Source: Xenorhabdus beddingii
GTDB taxonomy: Bacteria; Pseudomonadota; Gammaproteobacteria; Enterobacterales; Enterobacteriaceae
Length of the DNA stretch: 64,000 bases
Direction: 5' to 3'
Assembly: GCF_002127545.1 (NCBI RefSeq)
Contig: NZ_MUBK01000008.1
Location: 46,538-110,537 of the forward strand
Shown piece after piece: positions 18,664-27,748 of the stretch (position 1 is the stretch's first letter; each line of letters begins with the position of its first letter). The translations under genes and the position numbers were made by a program. Under the pieces are notes generated by a model. The model was not told the DNA's origin, did no database searches, and saw nothing but the letters and a program-made list of their open reading frames with translations.

Positions 18664-19440
18664 ATGCATACACACCGCGTTTCATCCCCCCAACATGATC
18701 TGTTTCATTACGTGCTACGTCAGGGAGATACGCCGCTGATTCTGGCACAGCGTCTATGCGAATGGTGCGGACATGCACCCGAGCTGGAAATCGACCTCGC
18801 CCTGGCCAATATCGGGCTTGATCTGCTTGGGCAAGCCCGCCATTTCCTCAGCTATGCCGCCACCCTTTCAGGCACCGGGCTTGATGAAGACCATCTGGCG
18901 TTTGGTCGTGATGAGCGTGAGTTCCTCAATCTACTGCTGGTAGAACAGCCAAACGGCGGCTTTAACGACACACTGGTGCGCCAATTTTTTATTGATGCCT
19001 ATCACGTTCTACTGCATCAGGCACTGGGGCAAAGTCGCCATTCCCCGTTGGCGGCCATCAGCACCAAGTCTTTGAAGGAAGTGGAGTATCACCTGCGATT
19101 CAGCCGGGGCTGGATGATCCGTCTGGGGGATGGAACAGAACTGAGCCACGGCAAAATTCAGCAATCCATCAATCAACTATGGCGCTTTACGGGTGAACTG
19201 TTCCATTGCGACGAAATAGAGCAACGGCTGGCTGACGACGGCATTGCCGTTGACCCCCGCACACTGCATGAGCCGTGGCTGCAAATCGTCAACGAAACGT
19301 TCGCGGCAGCCACATTAGCAATGCCCTCAGCACAACCTTATCGGCAAGGCGGCAAGCAAGGATTACATACAGAAAATCTGGGATATATGCTGGCAGAAAT
19401 GCAGTATCTGCAACGCGCCTACCCTAACTGCAACTGGTAA
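18664..19440 (+). CDS. paaC: Phenylacetyl-CoA epoxidase structural subunit PaaC
   Basis: PaaC is the non-catalytic ferritin-like partner of PaaA. The 258-residue product (E. coli 248) shows YVLRQGDTPLILAQRLCEWC, NIGLDLLGQARHFLSYA and KEVEYHLRFSRGWMIRLGDG, all typical of PaaC. It follows paaB by 11 bases with AGGAGGA just before the start, one of the strongest ribosome sites in the cluster. Confidence 0.96.
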   Translation: MHTHRVSSPQHDLFHYVLRQGDTPLILAQRLCEWCGHAPELEIDLALANIGLDLLGQARHFLSYAATLSGTGLDEDHLAFGRDEREFLNLLLVEQPNGGFNDTLVRQFFIDAYHVLLHQALGQSRHSPLAAISTKSLKEVEYHLRFSRGWMIRLGDGTELSHGKIQQSINQLWRFTGELFHCDEIEQRLADDGIAVDPRTLHEPWLQIVNETFAAATLAMPSAQPYRQGGKQGLHTENLGYMLAEMQYLQRAYPNCNW

Positions 19441-19474
19441 CCCAAACGGACCAAACGGATAGCAACGGGAGGAA

Positions 19475-20041
19475 ATGATGGAACAGCCATGCAACACATT
19501 CTTGCGCACAGGAATGCCATTGCCGGAAATGTCATCACCGGAAATATTGTCACCGGAAATGCAAGCGCCGGAAATCCATCAGATCTGGCAATGCCTGCAC
19601 CAAATTGCCGATCCGGAACTCCCGGTGCTCTCCATTACTGATCTTGGAATGATCCGGGCGGTCACCCCTATGCAAAACGGCTGGCGGGTGACATTTACCC
19701 CAACCTATTCCGGCTGTCCCGCAACGGAATATTTAATCAACGCCATTCAGGAAACCCTGACACAAGCCGGCTTTGCGCCAGTGGATATTGAAGTGAACCT
19801 GACACCGGCGTGGACAACCGACTGGATGAATGCCGATGCCAAACAACGCTTGCGTGAATTTGGCATTGCTCCACCCCAGGGATTGGCCTGTGAAAAACCG
19901 GCAGAGCTGGAACCCATCCTCTGCCCGCGCTGCGGAAGCCATACAACAGAAAAAATCAGCGAATTTGGCTCCACCGCCTGCAAAGCGCTTTATCGCTGCC
20001 AGCAGTGTCTGGAGCCGTTTGATTATTTCAAATGTATCTAA
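19475..20041 (+). CDS. paaD: Phenylacetate epoxidase accessory protein PaaD
   Basis: PaaD belongs to the DUF59/MIP18 family and helps iron-sulfur assembly in the epoxidase system. The core ADPELPVLSITDLGMIR and TPTYSGCPATEYLI is conserved. The C terminus has a zinc-ribbon-like Cys set: CPRCGS, TACKALYRCQQC. At 188 residues it is about 20 longer than E. coli PaaD, because of an N-terminal insertion of four degenerate 5-residue units (MPLPE, MSSPE, ILSPE, MQAPE). These are encoded by 15-base tandem repeats at 19514-19573. ATG 19475 and ATG 19478 are both possible; GGGAGG precedes them. Confidence 0.94.
   Translation: MMEQPCNTFLRTGMPLPEMSSPEILSPEMQAPEIHQIWQCLHQIADPELPVLSITDLGMIRAVTPMQNGWRVTFTPTYSGCPATEYLINAIQETLTQAGFAPVDIEVNLTPAWTTDWMNADAKQRLREFGIAPPQGLACEKPAELEPILCPRCGSHTTEKISEFGSTACKALYRCQQCLEPFDYFKCI
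19514..19573. repeat. 15-bp in-frame tandem repeat in paaD
   Basis: Four degenerate 15-base units, each ending CCGGAA, encode a Pro-Glu-containing pentapeptide repeat near the N terminus of PaaD. The E. coli protein lacks this segment. Confidence 0.85.
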
Positions 20042-20062
20042 TATTCAATAAGGGAGCAGAAG

Positions 20063-21190
20063 ATGGCGACTTTTCACTATTCACGATCACAACATGCACG
20101 ATCACAACATGCGCGATCACATGGCTTTCACCGTTTAGGCATCGCAGCCATTGAACGGGAAACACCAGATGCCGTGACCGTCACCCTGCACGTTCCCGAT
20201 GAACTCAAAAGCCGTTTCTGCTATCAACCCGGCCAACACCTGACACTCAAGGCGCAGGTCAATGGCGAAGAGCTACGCCGCTGTTATTCCATCTGTAGTT
20301 CACCGTTGGATGATGTCTTGCAAATTGGGGTCAAAACCGTCCATCAGGGCCGTTTTTCGACTTTCATCAACCAACAGTTGAAAGTCGGGGATGAGTTGGA
20401 CGTCATGCTGCCACAGGGCACCTTTGGGCATTGTCCCGATGCAAACCAATCAGGGCATTATCTGGCCATCGCTGCCGGTTCAGGCATCACACCGATTTTG
20501 TCGATCATCAAAAGTACGCTGGCACAGGAATCAGATAGCACCTTTACGTTGATTTATGGCAACCGAACCAGCCGTTCAGTGATGTTTAAAGAGGCATTGG
20601 CCGATATTAAAAATCGCTATATGGAACGTTTTCAGGTGCTGTACCTGTTCAGTCAGGAAGCCACTGACAGCCGCCTGTTTAACGGGCGCATTGATGCCGA
20701 ACACTTGCAGCGCATTGGCAAAACCCTGCTCAACTTCGCCCGGTTTGACCAGGCTTTTCTTTGCGGGCCAGAAGCCATGCTGGATGATGCCCATTCGGCA
20801 CTAAAGCAGGCAGGGATCGCCGCCAACTGTATTCACAGTGAACGTTTCAATACCGGCCCGCCCCAAAAAGCGGGGATGAATGTTCGCCCAGCCCATCTCG
20901 CCGAACGTAACGAAACTCGTGTCGAAATTCATCTGGATGGCCGCATCCTCAACATAACCATGAACGCTGAAGATAACAGCATTCTTGATGCCGCCCTGCG
21001 TCAGGGGGCTGATTTGCCCTATGCCTGCAAAGGGGGAGTATGCGCGACCTGCAAATGTCGGCTTAAATCCGGTGAAGTGGACATGGCGGTGAATTACAGC
21101 CTCGAACCCGATCAATTGGCGGCGGGTTATATCTTAAGTTGCCAGTCATGGCCAAAAGGCGATGGCGTAGTGGTGGATTTTGACGTCTAG
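20063..21190 (+). CDS. paaE: Phenylacetyl-CoA epoxidase reductase subunit PaaE
   Basis: PaaE transfers electrons from NADPH to PaaAC. It has an N-terminal ferredoxin-NADP reductase-like part: the FAD site RRCYSICSSP and the nucleotide site AIAAGSGITPILSII. The C-terminal plant-type 2Fe-2S domain shows CKGGVCATCKC (C-x4-C-x2-C), with a further Cys in YILSCQS. The 375 residues exceed E. coli's 356, partly through an N-terminal RSQHA repeat (residues 8-17) encoded by 15-base units at 20084-20124. Ribosome site GGGAG precedes ATG 20063. Confidence 0.95.
   Translation: MATFHYSRSQHARSQHARSHGFHRLGIAAIERETPDAVTVTLHVPDELKSRFCYQPGQHLTLKAQVNGEELRRCYSICSSPLDDVLQIGVKTVHQGRFSTFINQQLKVGDELDVMLPQGTFGHCPDANQSGHYLAIAAGSGITPILSIIKSTLAQESDSTFTLIYGNRTSRSVMFKEALADIKNRYMERFQVLYLFSQEATDSRLFNGRIDAEHLQRIGKTLLNFARFDQAFLCGPEAMLDDAHSALKQAGIAANCIHSERFNTGPPQKAGMNVRPAHLAERNETRVEIHLDGRILNITMNAEDNSILDAALRQGADLPYACKGGVCATCKCRLKSGEVDMAVNYSLEPDQLAAGYILSCQSWPKGDGVVVDFDV
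20084..20124. repeat. 15-bp in-frame tandem repeat in paaE
   Basis: Two near-identical 15-base units beginning CGATCACAACATGC at 20084 and 20099, plus a partial third, encode Arg-Ser-Gln-His-Ala repeats in the PaaE leader. Confidence 0.85.
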
Positions 21191-21247
21191 CTGCTTTTAT
21201 CAATAACAAACCAGCATCAATAAAAAAATCAGGCATGAGGAACCAGC

Positions 21248-22021
21248 ATGAGTCAGGAATGGATTTTATGTCATCAGCAGCAAAGAGTACGCACACTCAT
21301 CCTTAACCGACCAGAAGTGCGTAATGCCCTTAGCAATGATTGTCTGGAACAGCTCGTCCAGCAGTTAGAGCTGGCAGATGCAGATAGCGGAACCGGAGCC
21401 ATTGTCATTACCGGTTCATCACACTGTTTTGCGGCAGGTGCCGACCTGAAAGAACTGCAAGCTCAGACCGTCGCTTCCGCCATGACAGATCGCCGCCCAC
21501 AACTCTGGCAACGCTTGAACAACATCAGCAAGCCCATGATTGCCGCCGTGAATGGCTATGCGCTCGGCGCGGGCTGCGAACTGGTGTTGGCCTGTGATTT
21601 GGTCATTGGTGGAGAAAGTGCACGTTTTGGCCTGCCAGAAATCACTTTGGGGCTGATACCGGGGGCTGGGGGAACGCAGCGACTCATCCGCAGCGTGGGT
21701 AAGGCACTGGCTTACCAGATGGTATTGACGGGTGAGGCTATCGATGCCTACCACGCACGCGAAGCGGGATTGGTCGGCGAAGTGTGTCCTGACGCAATGA
21801 CACGGGAACGGGCAGAACAAATCGCGCAACGCATCAGTGAGTTCTCGCCGCTGGCGCTGCGGGCGGCCAAAACCGCCCTCAAAACCGCACAAGAAACCAG
21901 CCTGTCGCAAGGACTGATTGCCGAACGCCAACAGTTTGTCACGCTGGCAGGCACCACCGATCGTCAGGAAGGCATCAGCGCCTTTCTGGAAAAACGTAAA
22001 CCAATATTCAAGGGGTTCTGA
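21248..22021 (+). CDS. paaF: 2,3-dehydroadipyl-CoA hydratase
   Basis: This crotonase-fold enzyme hydrates 2,3-dehydroadipyl-CoA late in phenylacetate degradation. It is 257 residues, against 255 in E. coli. AAGADLKEL is the first oxyanion loop, AAVNGYALGAGCELVLACD the second, and GLPEITLGLIPGAGGTQRL carries the two catalytic Glu positions. It follows paaE after 57 bases and is separated from paaG by 3 bases, so it is coupled to the latter. Confidence 0.94.
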   Translation: MSQEWILCHQQQRVRTLILNRPEVRNALSNDCLEQLVQQLELADADSGTGAIVITGSSHCFAAGADLKELQAQTVASAMTDRRPQLWQRLNNISKPMIAAVNGYALGAGCELVLACDLVIGGESARFGLPEITLGLIPGAGGTQRLIRSVGKALAYQMVLTGEAIDAYHAREAGLVGEVCPDAMTRERAEQIAQRISEFSPLALRAAKTALKTAQETSLSQGLIAERQQFVTLAGTTDRQEGISAFLEKRKPIFKGF

Positions 22022-22024
22022 TAG

Positions 22025-22822
22025 ATGGAAAACATATCAATGGTTCTCACTGATATTAAAGCGGGTGTCCTTAGCATGACCCTTAACCGCCCAGAATGCC
22101 TCAACAGCTTTAACGAGGAGCTCCATCAACAGTTAAGTCAAGCGATGGATATGGCTGAACAGGATCAATCGGTGCGTTGCGTTTTGCTCACAGGAGCCGG
22201 GCGCGGCTTCTGTGCCGGGCAAGATTTAAATGACCGAAATGCCATTATCTCGGATGGCAGTATTCCCGATCTCGGTCAGTCCATTGACCGTTACTATAAT
22301 CCGCTGATCCGGCGGATGATCGCCTTGCCAAAACCGATTATTGCCGCCGTCAATGGGGTGGCGGCGGGGGCTGGCGTTTCTCTTGCCCTGGCCTGTGATA
22401 TTGTCATCGCCTCCCGTACCGCCAGCTTCATTCAGGCTTTCTGTCGCATTGGCCTGACACCGGATTCCGGGGGTAGCTGGCTCCTGCCGCATAAGATTGG
22501 GCAGGCACGGGCAATGGGAATGGCATTATTGGGAGAAAAAATCAGCGCAGAACAGGCACTGGCATGGGGGATGATCTGGCAAGTCGTCGAACCCGAAGAG
22601 TTAGCGCACACAACACGGGAGTTGGCCCACCATCTGGCGACTCAACCTACCGTGGCCCTTGGCTGCATCAAACAGGCCACTTATGCCGCCGCTGGCAATA
22701 CACTGGAGCAGCAACTTGATCTCGAACGAAACTTACAGCGCCGGTGTGGGCACAGTGAAGACTTTCGTGAAGGGGTCAATGCGTTCATTGAAAAACGCCC
22801 GCCTGCGTTCAAGGGGAAATAA
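22025..22822 (+). CDS. paaG: Ring 1,2-epoxyphenylacetyl-CoA isomerase
   Basis: PaaG converts ring-1,2-epoxyphenylacetyl-CoA to oxepin-CoA and also acts as a delta3-delta2 enoyl-CoA isomerase. The crotonase fold is shown by GFCAGQDLNDR, AAVNGVAAGAGVSLALACD and FCRIGLTPDSGGSW with the conserved Asp. EDFREGVNAFIEKRPPAFKG is a typical C terminus. Length is 265, against 262 in E. coli. It resembles PaaF but differs in the catalytic positions, so the two names are assigned by order and motif. Confidence 0.94.
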   Translation: MENISMVLTDIKAGVLSMTLNRPECLNSFNEELHQQLSQAMDMAEQDQSVRCVLLTGAGRGFCAGQDLNDRNAIISDGSIPDLGQSIDRYYNPLIRRMIALPKPIIAAVNGVAAGAGVSLALACDIVIASRTASFIQAFCRIGLTPDSGGSWLLPHKIGQARAMGMALLGEKISAEQALAWGMIWQVVEPEELAHTTRELAHHLATQPTVALGCIKQATYAAAGNTLEQQLDLERNLQRRCGHSEDFREGVNAFIEKRPPAFKGK

Positions 22823-22824
22823 TC

Positions 22825-24471
22825 ATGACTACGCCTCTACTCTACGGCCCCATCGCCGTCATTGGGGCGGGAACGATGGGCATCGGCATTGCTCAGGTCG
22901 CCGCTCAGGCAGGACATTCCGTCCTGCTGTTTGATGTGAATGGCGAAGCGGTGAATCACGCTCTGGATCATCTGCGTGCCCGTCTGCATCAACGTGTGGC
23001 CGCAGGCAAAGCCGAATCCGGCCCAACAGACACGTTGTTACAGCACATCACACCAGTGAATTCGTTGCAGGCACTGGCACCCTGTGCACTGGTGATTGAA
23101 GCGATTGTCGAACAACTGGCAGCCAAACAACATCTCTTCCAACAACTGGAAGCCATTTGTTCAAATCAAACCCTGTTTGCCAGCAACACCTCATCCTTGT
23201 CGATTACTGCCATTGCCCGTGTTCTGTCTGCGCCGCAGCGCATGGCAGGGCTGCATTTTTTCAATCCCGCGCCATTAATGAAACTGGTGGAAATCGTACA
23301 GGGTCTGGAAACGTCCTCCCAGACCGTGGAAACCCTCAAAGACCTCGTTATCCACTGGCAAAAACAGCCTGTACTCTGCCGTTCTACGCCGGGGTTTATT
23401 GTCAATCGCATCGCCCGTCCGTTCTATGCGGAAGCCCTGCGCGCACTGGAAGAACAGGTTGCGACTCCCGCCACACTGGATGCCGTACTCAAAGAATCTG
23501 GCGGCTTTGCGATGGGACCATTGCAACTGATGGATTTGATCGGCCATGATGTTAACTACGCCGTCACCGAATCCCTGTTTCACGCTTTCCACGGCGACCC
23601 CCGTTTTCAACCTTCGCTACGGCAGAAAGAGCTGGTGGACGCCGATCATCTGGGCCGTAAGCGCGGTCGTGGTTTCTATTCTTATGATGAGCAAGGAAAC
23701 CGCGCAAAAAAAGAGCGGGCGCCACAGCCGAAAACAGAGCCGAAACAGACCGGCAAACAAACACCAACGGTACGGATCAAAGCAACGGGAAATTGGGCGG
23801 TGTTACCCCATTTTGCCGCCCTGTTACAGCAACCTGAACAGCAGCAATATGGGATCATCTTCGAACAAAGCAAACATGACCGATTCCATTCTCCCACCTT
23901 GCAGATTGATGACATTATCCTGACGCTGACCAAAGGGAGAACCTGCGCGCAAATTGCTGACGAAATCAGAATACCTGTGATGCAGTTTGATCTCTCAGCC
24001 AATCACCAATCGGCTTCCATCATCACCCTCAGCACCGCCTGCCAGAATCCCCCCCCACAAACAGCAAAAGTGATTGGTTTTCTGCAATCGCTCAACAAGC
24101 AGGTGATCCTCCTGCCGGATTATCCCGGCCTGCTGACAATGCGTACCGTCGCCATGCTGTGCAACGAAGCACTGGATGCCATTAATAAGGGCATCGCCAG
24201 TGCTGAAGATATCGATCTGGCGATGTGTCACGGTGTGAATTATCCGATTGGCCCGCTGACATGGGGGGAACGACTGGGCTGGAAACACATTCTCAGTACG
24301 CTGGAAAATTTGCAGAAATTCTATGGTGAGCCACGTTACCGCCCGGCTCCTCTGCTGCGCCAGTTAGCGGCAGGACATGCCCGACTTTCCACCCGGTTCT
24401 CCCAGCCATCCACCCAAAGCCTCCGCCAGCAAGCCGAAAACCACCAGAAAGGAGATCCCCATGCAAGATAA
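22825..24471 (+). CDS. paaH: 3-hydroxyadipyl-CoA dehydrogenase
   Basis: PaaH oxidises 3-hydroxyadipyl-CoA with NAD. The N-terminal Rossmann motif IGAGTMGIGIAQVAAQ and the domain with SNTSSLSITAIA, HFFNPAPLMKLVEI and GFIVNRIARPFYAEAL are clear. A second dehydrogenase C-terminal domain ends GVNYPIGPLTWGERLGW. At 548 residues it is about 70 longer than E. coli PaaH. The extra length is a Lys/Gln/Pro-rich linker after GRGFYSYDEQG and a charged C-terminal tail of about 35 residues. It starts 2 bases after paaG and overlaps paaI. Confidence 0.93.
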   Translation: MTTPLLYGPIAVIGAGTMGIGIAQVAAQAGHSVLLFDVNGEAVNHALDHLRARLHQRVAAGKAESGPTDTLLQHITPVNSLQALAPCALVIEAIVEQLAAKQHLFQQLEAICSNQTLFASNTSSLSITAIARVLSAPQRMAGLHFFNPAPLMKLVEIVQGLETSSQTVETLKDLVIHWQKQPVLCRSTPGFIVNRIARPFYAEALRALEEQVATPATLDAVLKESGGFAMGPLQLMDLIGHDVNYAVTESLFHAFHGDPRFQPSLRQKELVDADHLGRKRGRGFYSYDEQGNRAKKERAPQPKTEPKQTGKQTPTVRIKATGNWAVLPHFAALLQQPEQQQYGIIFEQSKHDRFHSPTLQIDDIILTLTKGRTCAQIADEIRIPVMQFDLSANHQSASIITLSTACQNPPPQTAKVIGFLQSLNKQVILLPDYPGLLTMRTVAMLCNEALDAINKGIASAEDIDLAMCHGVNYPIGPLTWGERLGWKHILSTLENLQKFYGEPRYRPAPLLRQLAAGHARLSTRFSQPSTQSLRQQAENHQKGDPHAR

Positions 24472-24901
24472 TGCTGCCAGTCAACAGGCCCGTCGCCACG
24501 TTGAAACCATGTACGCCCAGGATGCCTGTGCTCAACAGATGGGAATGCACATTGAGCATATCGATATCGGGTTCGCCCGACTCAGCATGAAGATCATGCC
24601 CGACATGCTCAACGGTCATCAAAGTTGTCACGGTGGCATTCTGTTCAGTCTGGCGGATACGGCTTTCGCCTACGCCTGCAACAGTGAAGGACTCGCAGCC
24701 GTCGCCTCCAGAGGCAGCATCGATTTCATCCGCCCGGCATGGGTTGGCGATCAACTTACTGCCAGTGCTTCTGTTCTGCATCAAGGTAAAAATAACGGCC
24801 TGTACAACGTGGAAATTATCAACCAGAACGGCAAAGTTGTGGCCCTGTTCCGTGGTCATTCCCATCGCATCAATTCCCCCATGTTGGACAAGGAGCAATG
24901 A
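24461..24901 (+). CDS. paaI: Hydroxyphenylacetyl-CoA thioesterase PaaI
   Basis: A hot-dog-fold thioesterase that releases CoA from dead-end intermediates such as hydroxyphenylacetyl-CoA. NGHQSCHGGILFSLADTAFA holds the conserved Asp of the active site. It is 146 residues, against 140 in E. coli. ATG 24461 is chosen because AAAGGAG precedes it and MQDNAASQQARRHVETMY aligns with the E. coli N terminus. It overlaps the end of paaH by 11 bases and the start of paaJ by 4, so coupling is likely on both sides. Confidence 0.94.
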   Translation: MQDNAASQQARRHVETMYAQDACAQQMGMHIEHIDIGFARLSMKIMPDMLNGHQSCHGGILFSLADTAFAYACNSEGLAAVASRGSIDFIRPAWVGDQLTASASVLHQGKNNGLYNVEIINQNGKVVALFRGHSHRINSPMLDKEQ

Positions 24902-26130
24902 TGACCCAGGCATTTATCTGTGATGGTATCCGAACCCCCATCGGGCGTTATGGCGGCGTGCTATCCAGCCTACGGGCTGACGATCTGGCAGCCCTGCCGC
25001 TCAGGGCATTGATGGCGCGTTATCCGGCACTGGATTGGGGGCAAACTGATGATGTGATCCTCGGTTGCGCCAATCAGGCAGGGGAAGACAACCGCAATGT
25101 CGCACGCATGGCCGTCTTGCTGGCGGGACTACCGGCTGCCGTTTCTGGCACAACGGTCAATCGGTTGTGTGGCTCCGGTCTGGATGCGCTGGCTTTCGCC
25201 GCGCGCAGCATTAAATCCGATGATGCCCAACTGATTGTAGCGGGTGGCGTTGAATCCATGACCCGTGCCCCTCTGGTGATGGGCAAGGCGGATCGGGCAT
25301 TCAGCCGACAGGCTGAGATGTTTGATACTACCCTTGGCTGGCGCTTCATTAACCCGTTGATGCAACAGCAATTCGGTACAGATTCCATGCCAGAAACGGC
25401 AGAAAATGTGGCTGCCCAGTTTCACATTGCCCGTGATGATCAGGATGCCTTTGCCCTACGTAGCCAGCAACGTGCCGCCAGCGCGCAGCAACACGGCGTA
25501 CTGGCCGCAGAAATCATCCCTGTCACTCTGCCTCTCATCCATAAAAAAGACGTCAACAAAAAAGGCGTAACAACCGTCGTCTCACAGGATGAACATCCCC
25601 GACCAGAAACCACATTCGAACAACTGCAACGGCTCAAAGCGCCATTCCGTACTGGCGGCACCATTACCGCAGGTAACGCATCCGGCGTCAACGATGGCGC
25701 AGCGGCACTCATCATTGCCTCAGAAACAGCCGCATTACGTCAGGGGCTGACACCACGGGCGCGTATCGTCGCGACAGCAACCTGTGGCGTTGAACCGCGC
25801 ATCATGGGGATGGGTCCACTATCAGCCACCCGCAAAGTCCTGGCGCTTACCGGCCTGAGCCTGAATCAAATGGATGTCATTGAGCTGAACGAAGCCTTCG
25901 CCGCACAGTCACTTGCCGTGATGCGCCAACTGGGGTTACCGGACGATGCAGAACACGTCAACCCGAATGGGGGGGCAATTGCACTGGGCCATCCTCTGGG
26001 GATGAGCGGTGCCCGCCTTGCGCTGACCGCAACCCTTGAGCTGGAACGGCGTGCGGGGCGCTATGCCTTGTGTACCCTGTGTATTGGCGTCGGACAAGGC
26101 ATCGCCATGATCCTTGAACGCATTGCATAA
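24898..26130 (+). CDS. paaJ: 3-oxoadipyl-CoA / 3-oxo-5,6-dehydrosuberyl-CoA thiolase
   Basis: This thiolase carries out the two thiolytic steps that yield acetyl-CoA and succinyl-CoA. Cys91 in [12 protein letters not shown] is the acyl-accepting cysteine. The second active-site loop [17 protein letters not shown] and the third, [14 protein letters not shown], are intact. It has 410 residues, against 401 in E. coli. A short insert in the variable loop near residues 217-225 (KKDVNKKGV) carries a partial duplication. ATG 24898 overlaps the paaI stop. Confidence 0.96.
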   Translation: MMTQAFICDGIRTPIGRYGGVLSSLRADDLAALPLRALMARYPALDWGQTDDVILGCANQAGEDNRNVARMAVLLAGLPAAVSGTTVNRLCGSGLDALAFAARSIKSDDAQLIVAGGVESMTRAPLVMGKADRAFSRQAEMFDTTLGWRFINPLMQQQFGTDSMPETAENVAAQFHIARDDQDAFALRSQQRAASAQQHGVLAAEIIPVTLPLIHKKDVNKKGVTTVVSQDEHPRPETTFEQLQRLKAPFRTGGTITAGNASGVNDGAAALIIASETAALRQGLTPRARIVATATCGVEPRIMGMGPLSATRKVLALTGLSLNQMDVIELNEAFAAQSLAVMRQLGLPDDAEHVNPNGGAIALGHPLGMSGARLALTATLELERRAGRYALCTLCIGVGQGIAMILERIA

Positions 26131-26258
26131 CAATTTCATTACCATTTTATAACAACAGGTTATTCCTGACGATTTATCCCTGATGTTCTGACTTAATCAA
26201 CACCTGCACATAATGCCAAAAACCACCTGTTACACACAGACCAATAAAAGGACAGGAA

Positions 26259-27581
26259 ATGATGAACAACAACGTACAACACCTCAAAAAGTCCCAGAAA
26301 CAACACGAATTTGCTTCACGTGATGAACTTGAGGCATGGCAAATTAAACAGATAAAATGGACGCTCAAACACGCTTATAACAACGTTCCCATGTATCGCC
26401 GCAAATTTGATGCCGCAGGTGTCCATCCCGATGATTTCAAACAACTTGATGACATCACCCAGTTTCCTTACACCACCAAGCAAGACCTGCGGGACCATTA
26501 CCCTTTTGATACGTTTGCCGTTCCCATGGAACAGATTGTCCGTATCCATGCCTCATCAGGCACCACAGGGCGCCCCACCGTGGTGGGTTATACCCAGCGG
26601 GACATCGATAATTGGTCAGAACTTATCGCTCGCAGCCTGCACTTTGCCGGGGTAAGTGCCAAAGACAAAGTTCACATCGCCTACGGTTATGGCCTGTTCA
26701 CGGGGGGACTGGGGATGCATTATGGCGCCGAGCGGCTGGGCGCAACCGTCATTCCAATATCCACCGGCAACACCGAAAAACAGGCGCAACTGATTATGGA
26801 TTTCAAGCCAGATATCATCATGATCACACCGTCTTACTGCCTGACCTTACTGGATGAGCTGGAGCGTCAAATGGGCGGAGATGCCAGCACATGCTCCTTA
26901 CGTACCGGTATCTTTGGCGCAGAGCCGTGGACAGCCGCTTTGCGCGCTGAAATTGAAACGCGCATGGGCATCAAGGCATTAGATATCTATGGCCTGTCCG
27001 AAGTGATAGGGCCGGGTGTTGCGATGGAATCACTGGAATATTCTGACGGCTCCACCATTTGGGAGGATTATTTCTACCCTGAAGTGATTAATCCCGACAC
27101 GCTGAATAACTTGGCGGATGGAGAAACCGGAGAGATGATCCTGACCACGCTGACCAAAGAGGCCATGCCCATAATCCGTTACCGTACCCGCGACCTGACA
27201 CATTTATTGCCCGGAACAGCACATCATATGCGGCGTATGAACAGGGTTACCGGACGTTCCGATGACATGCTGATTATCCGTGGCATTAATGTTTTCCCAT
27301 CACAGCTAGAAGAGCAAATCATCCGCTTCAAGGCGCTGTCGTCACACTACCAATTAGAAGTGAATCGCAAAGGTAACCTTGACTGCCTGTCAGTCAAAGT
27401 TGAACTAAAAGCACCAGACCTGCTCAACCATGAACAATGTTGCCACCTCTGTGATCAGTTGCGCCATCACATTAAATCCATGGTGGGACTCAGTGTCGAT
27501 GTCATCATCGTCAACTGTGGCGTCATTCCACGCTCAGAGGGCAAGGCAGTGCGGGTGATCGACAACCGTCCACATGAATAA
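26259..27581 (+). CDS. paaK: Phenylacetate-CoA ligase
   Basis: PaaK activates phenylacetate with ATP and CoA, the entry step of the pathway. The 440-residue product (E. coli 437) has the phosphate-binding loop SSGTTGRPTVV at residues 99-109, IFGAEPWTAALR, DIYGLSEVIGPGVA and RSDDMLIIRGINVFPSQ, the adenylation hinge. ATG 26259 and ATG 26262 are both possible, with AAGGACAGGAA upstream. It follows a 128-base gap after paaJ but lies on the same strand and probably in the same transcript. Confidence 0.96.
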   Translation: MMNNNVQHLKKSQKQHEFASRDELEAWQIKQIKWTLKHAYNNVPMYRRKFDAAGVHPDDFKQLDDITQFPYTTKQDLRDHYPFDTFAVPMEQIVRIHASSGTTGRPTVVGYTQRDIDNWSELIARSLHFAGVSAKDKVHIAYGYGLFTGGLGMHYGAERLGATVIPISTGNTEKQAQLIMDFKPDIIMITPSYCLTLLDELERQMGGDASTCSLRTGIFGAEPWTAALRAEIETRMGIKALDIYGLSEVIGPGVAMESLEYSDGSTIWEDYFYPEVINPDTLNNLADGETGEMILTTLTKEAMPIIRYRTRDLTHLLPGTAHHMRRMNRVTGRSDDMLIIRGINVFPSQLEEQIIRFKALSSHYQLEVNRKGNLDCLSVKVELKAPDLLNHEQCCHLCDQLRHHIKSMVGLSVDVIIVNCGVIPRSEGKAVRVIDNRPHE

Positions 27582-27748
27582 CCTTTCGCCACCGCGAACC
27601 CAATGATATCAAACTGCGGTGGCTGACTCTTTTTCCGGCGTTAATTTCCTTAATGATATTTATATATTATGGTTTTCAAAATGCAGCGCGACAGAGATAT
27701 CAGTTATGTTAATGTCATGACACACTTTTGAGCAGATCACGGAAAAAT

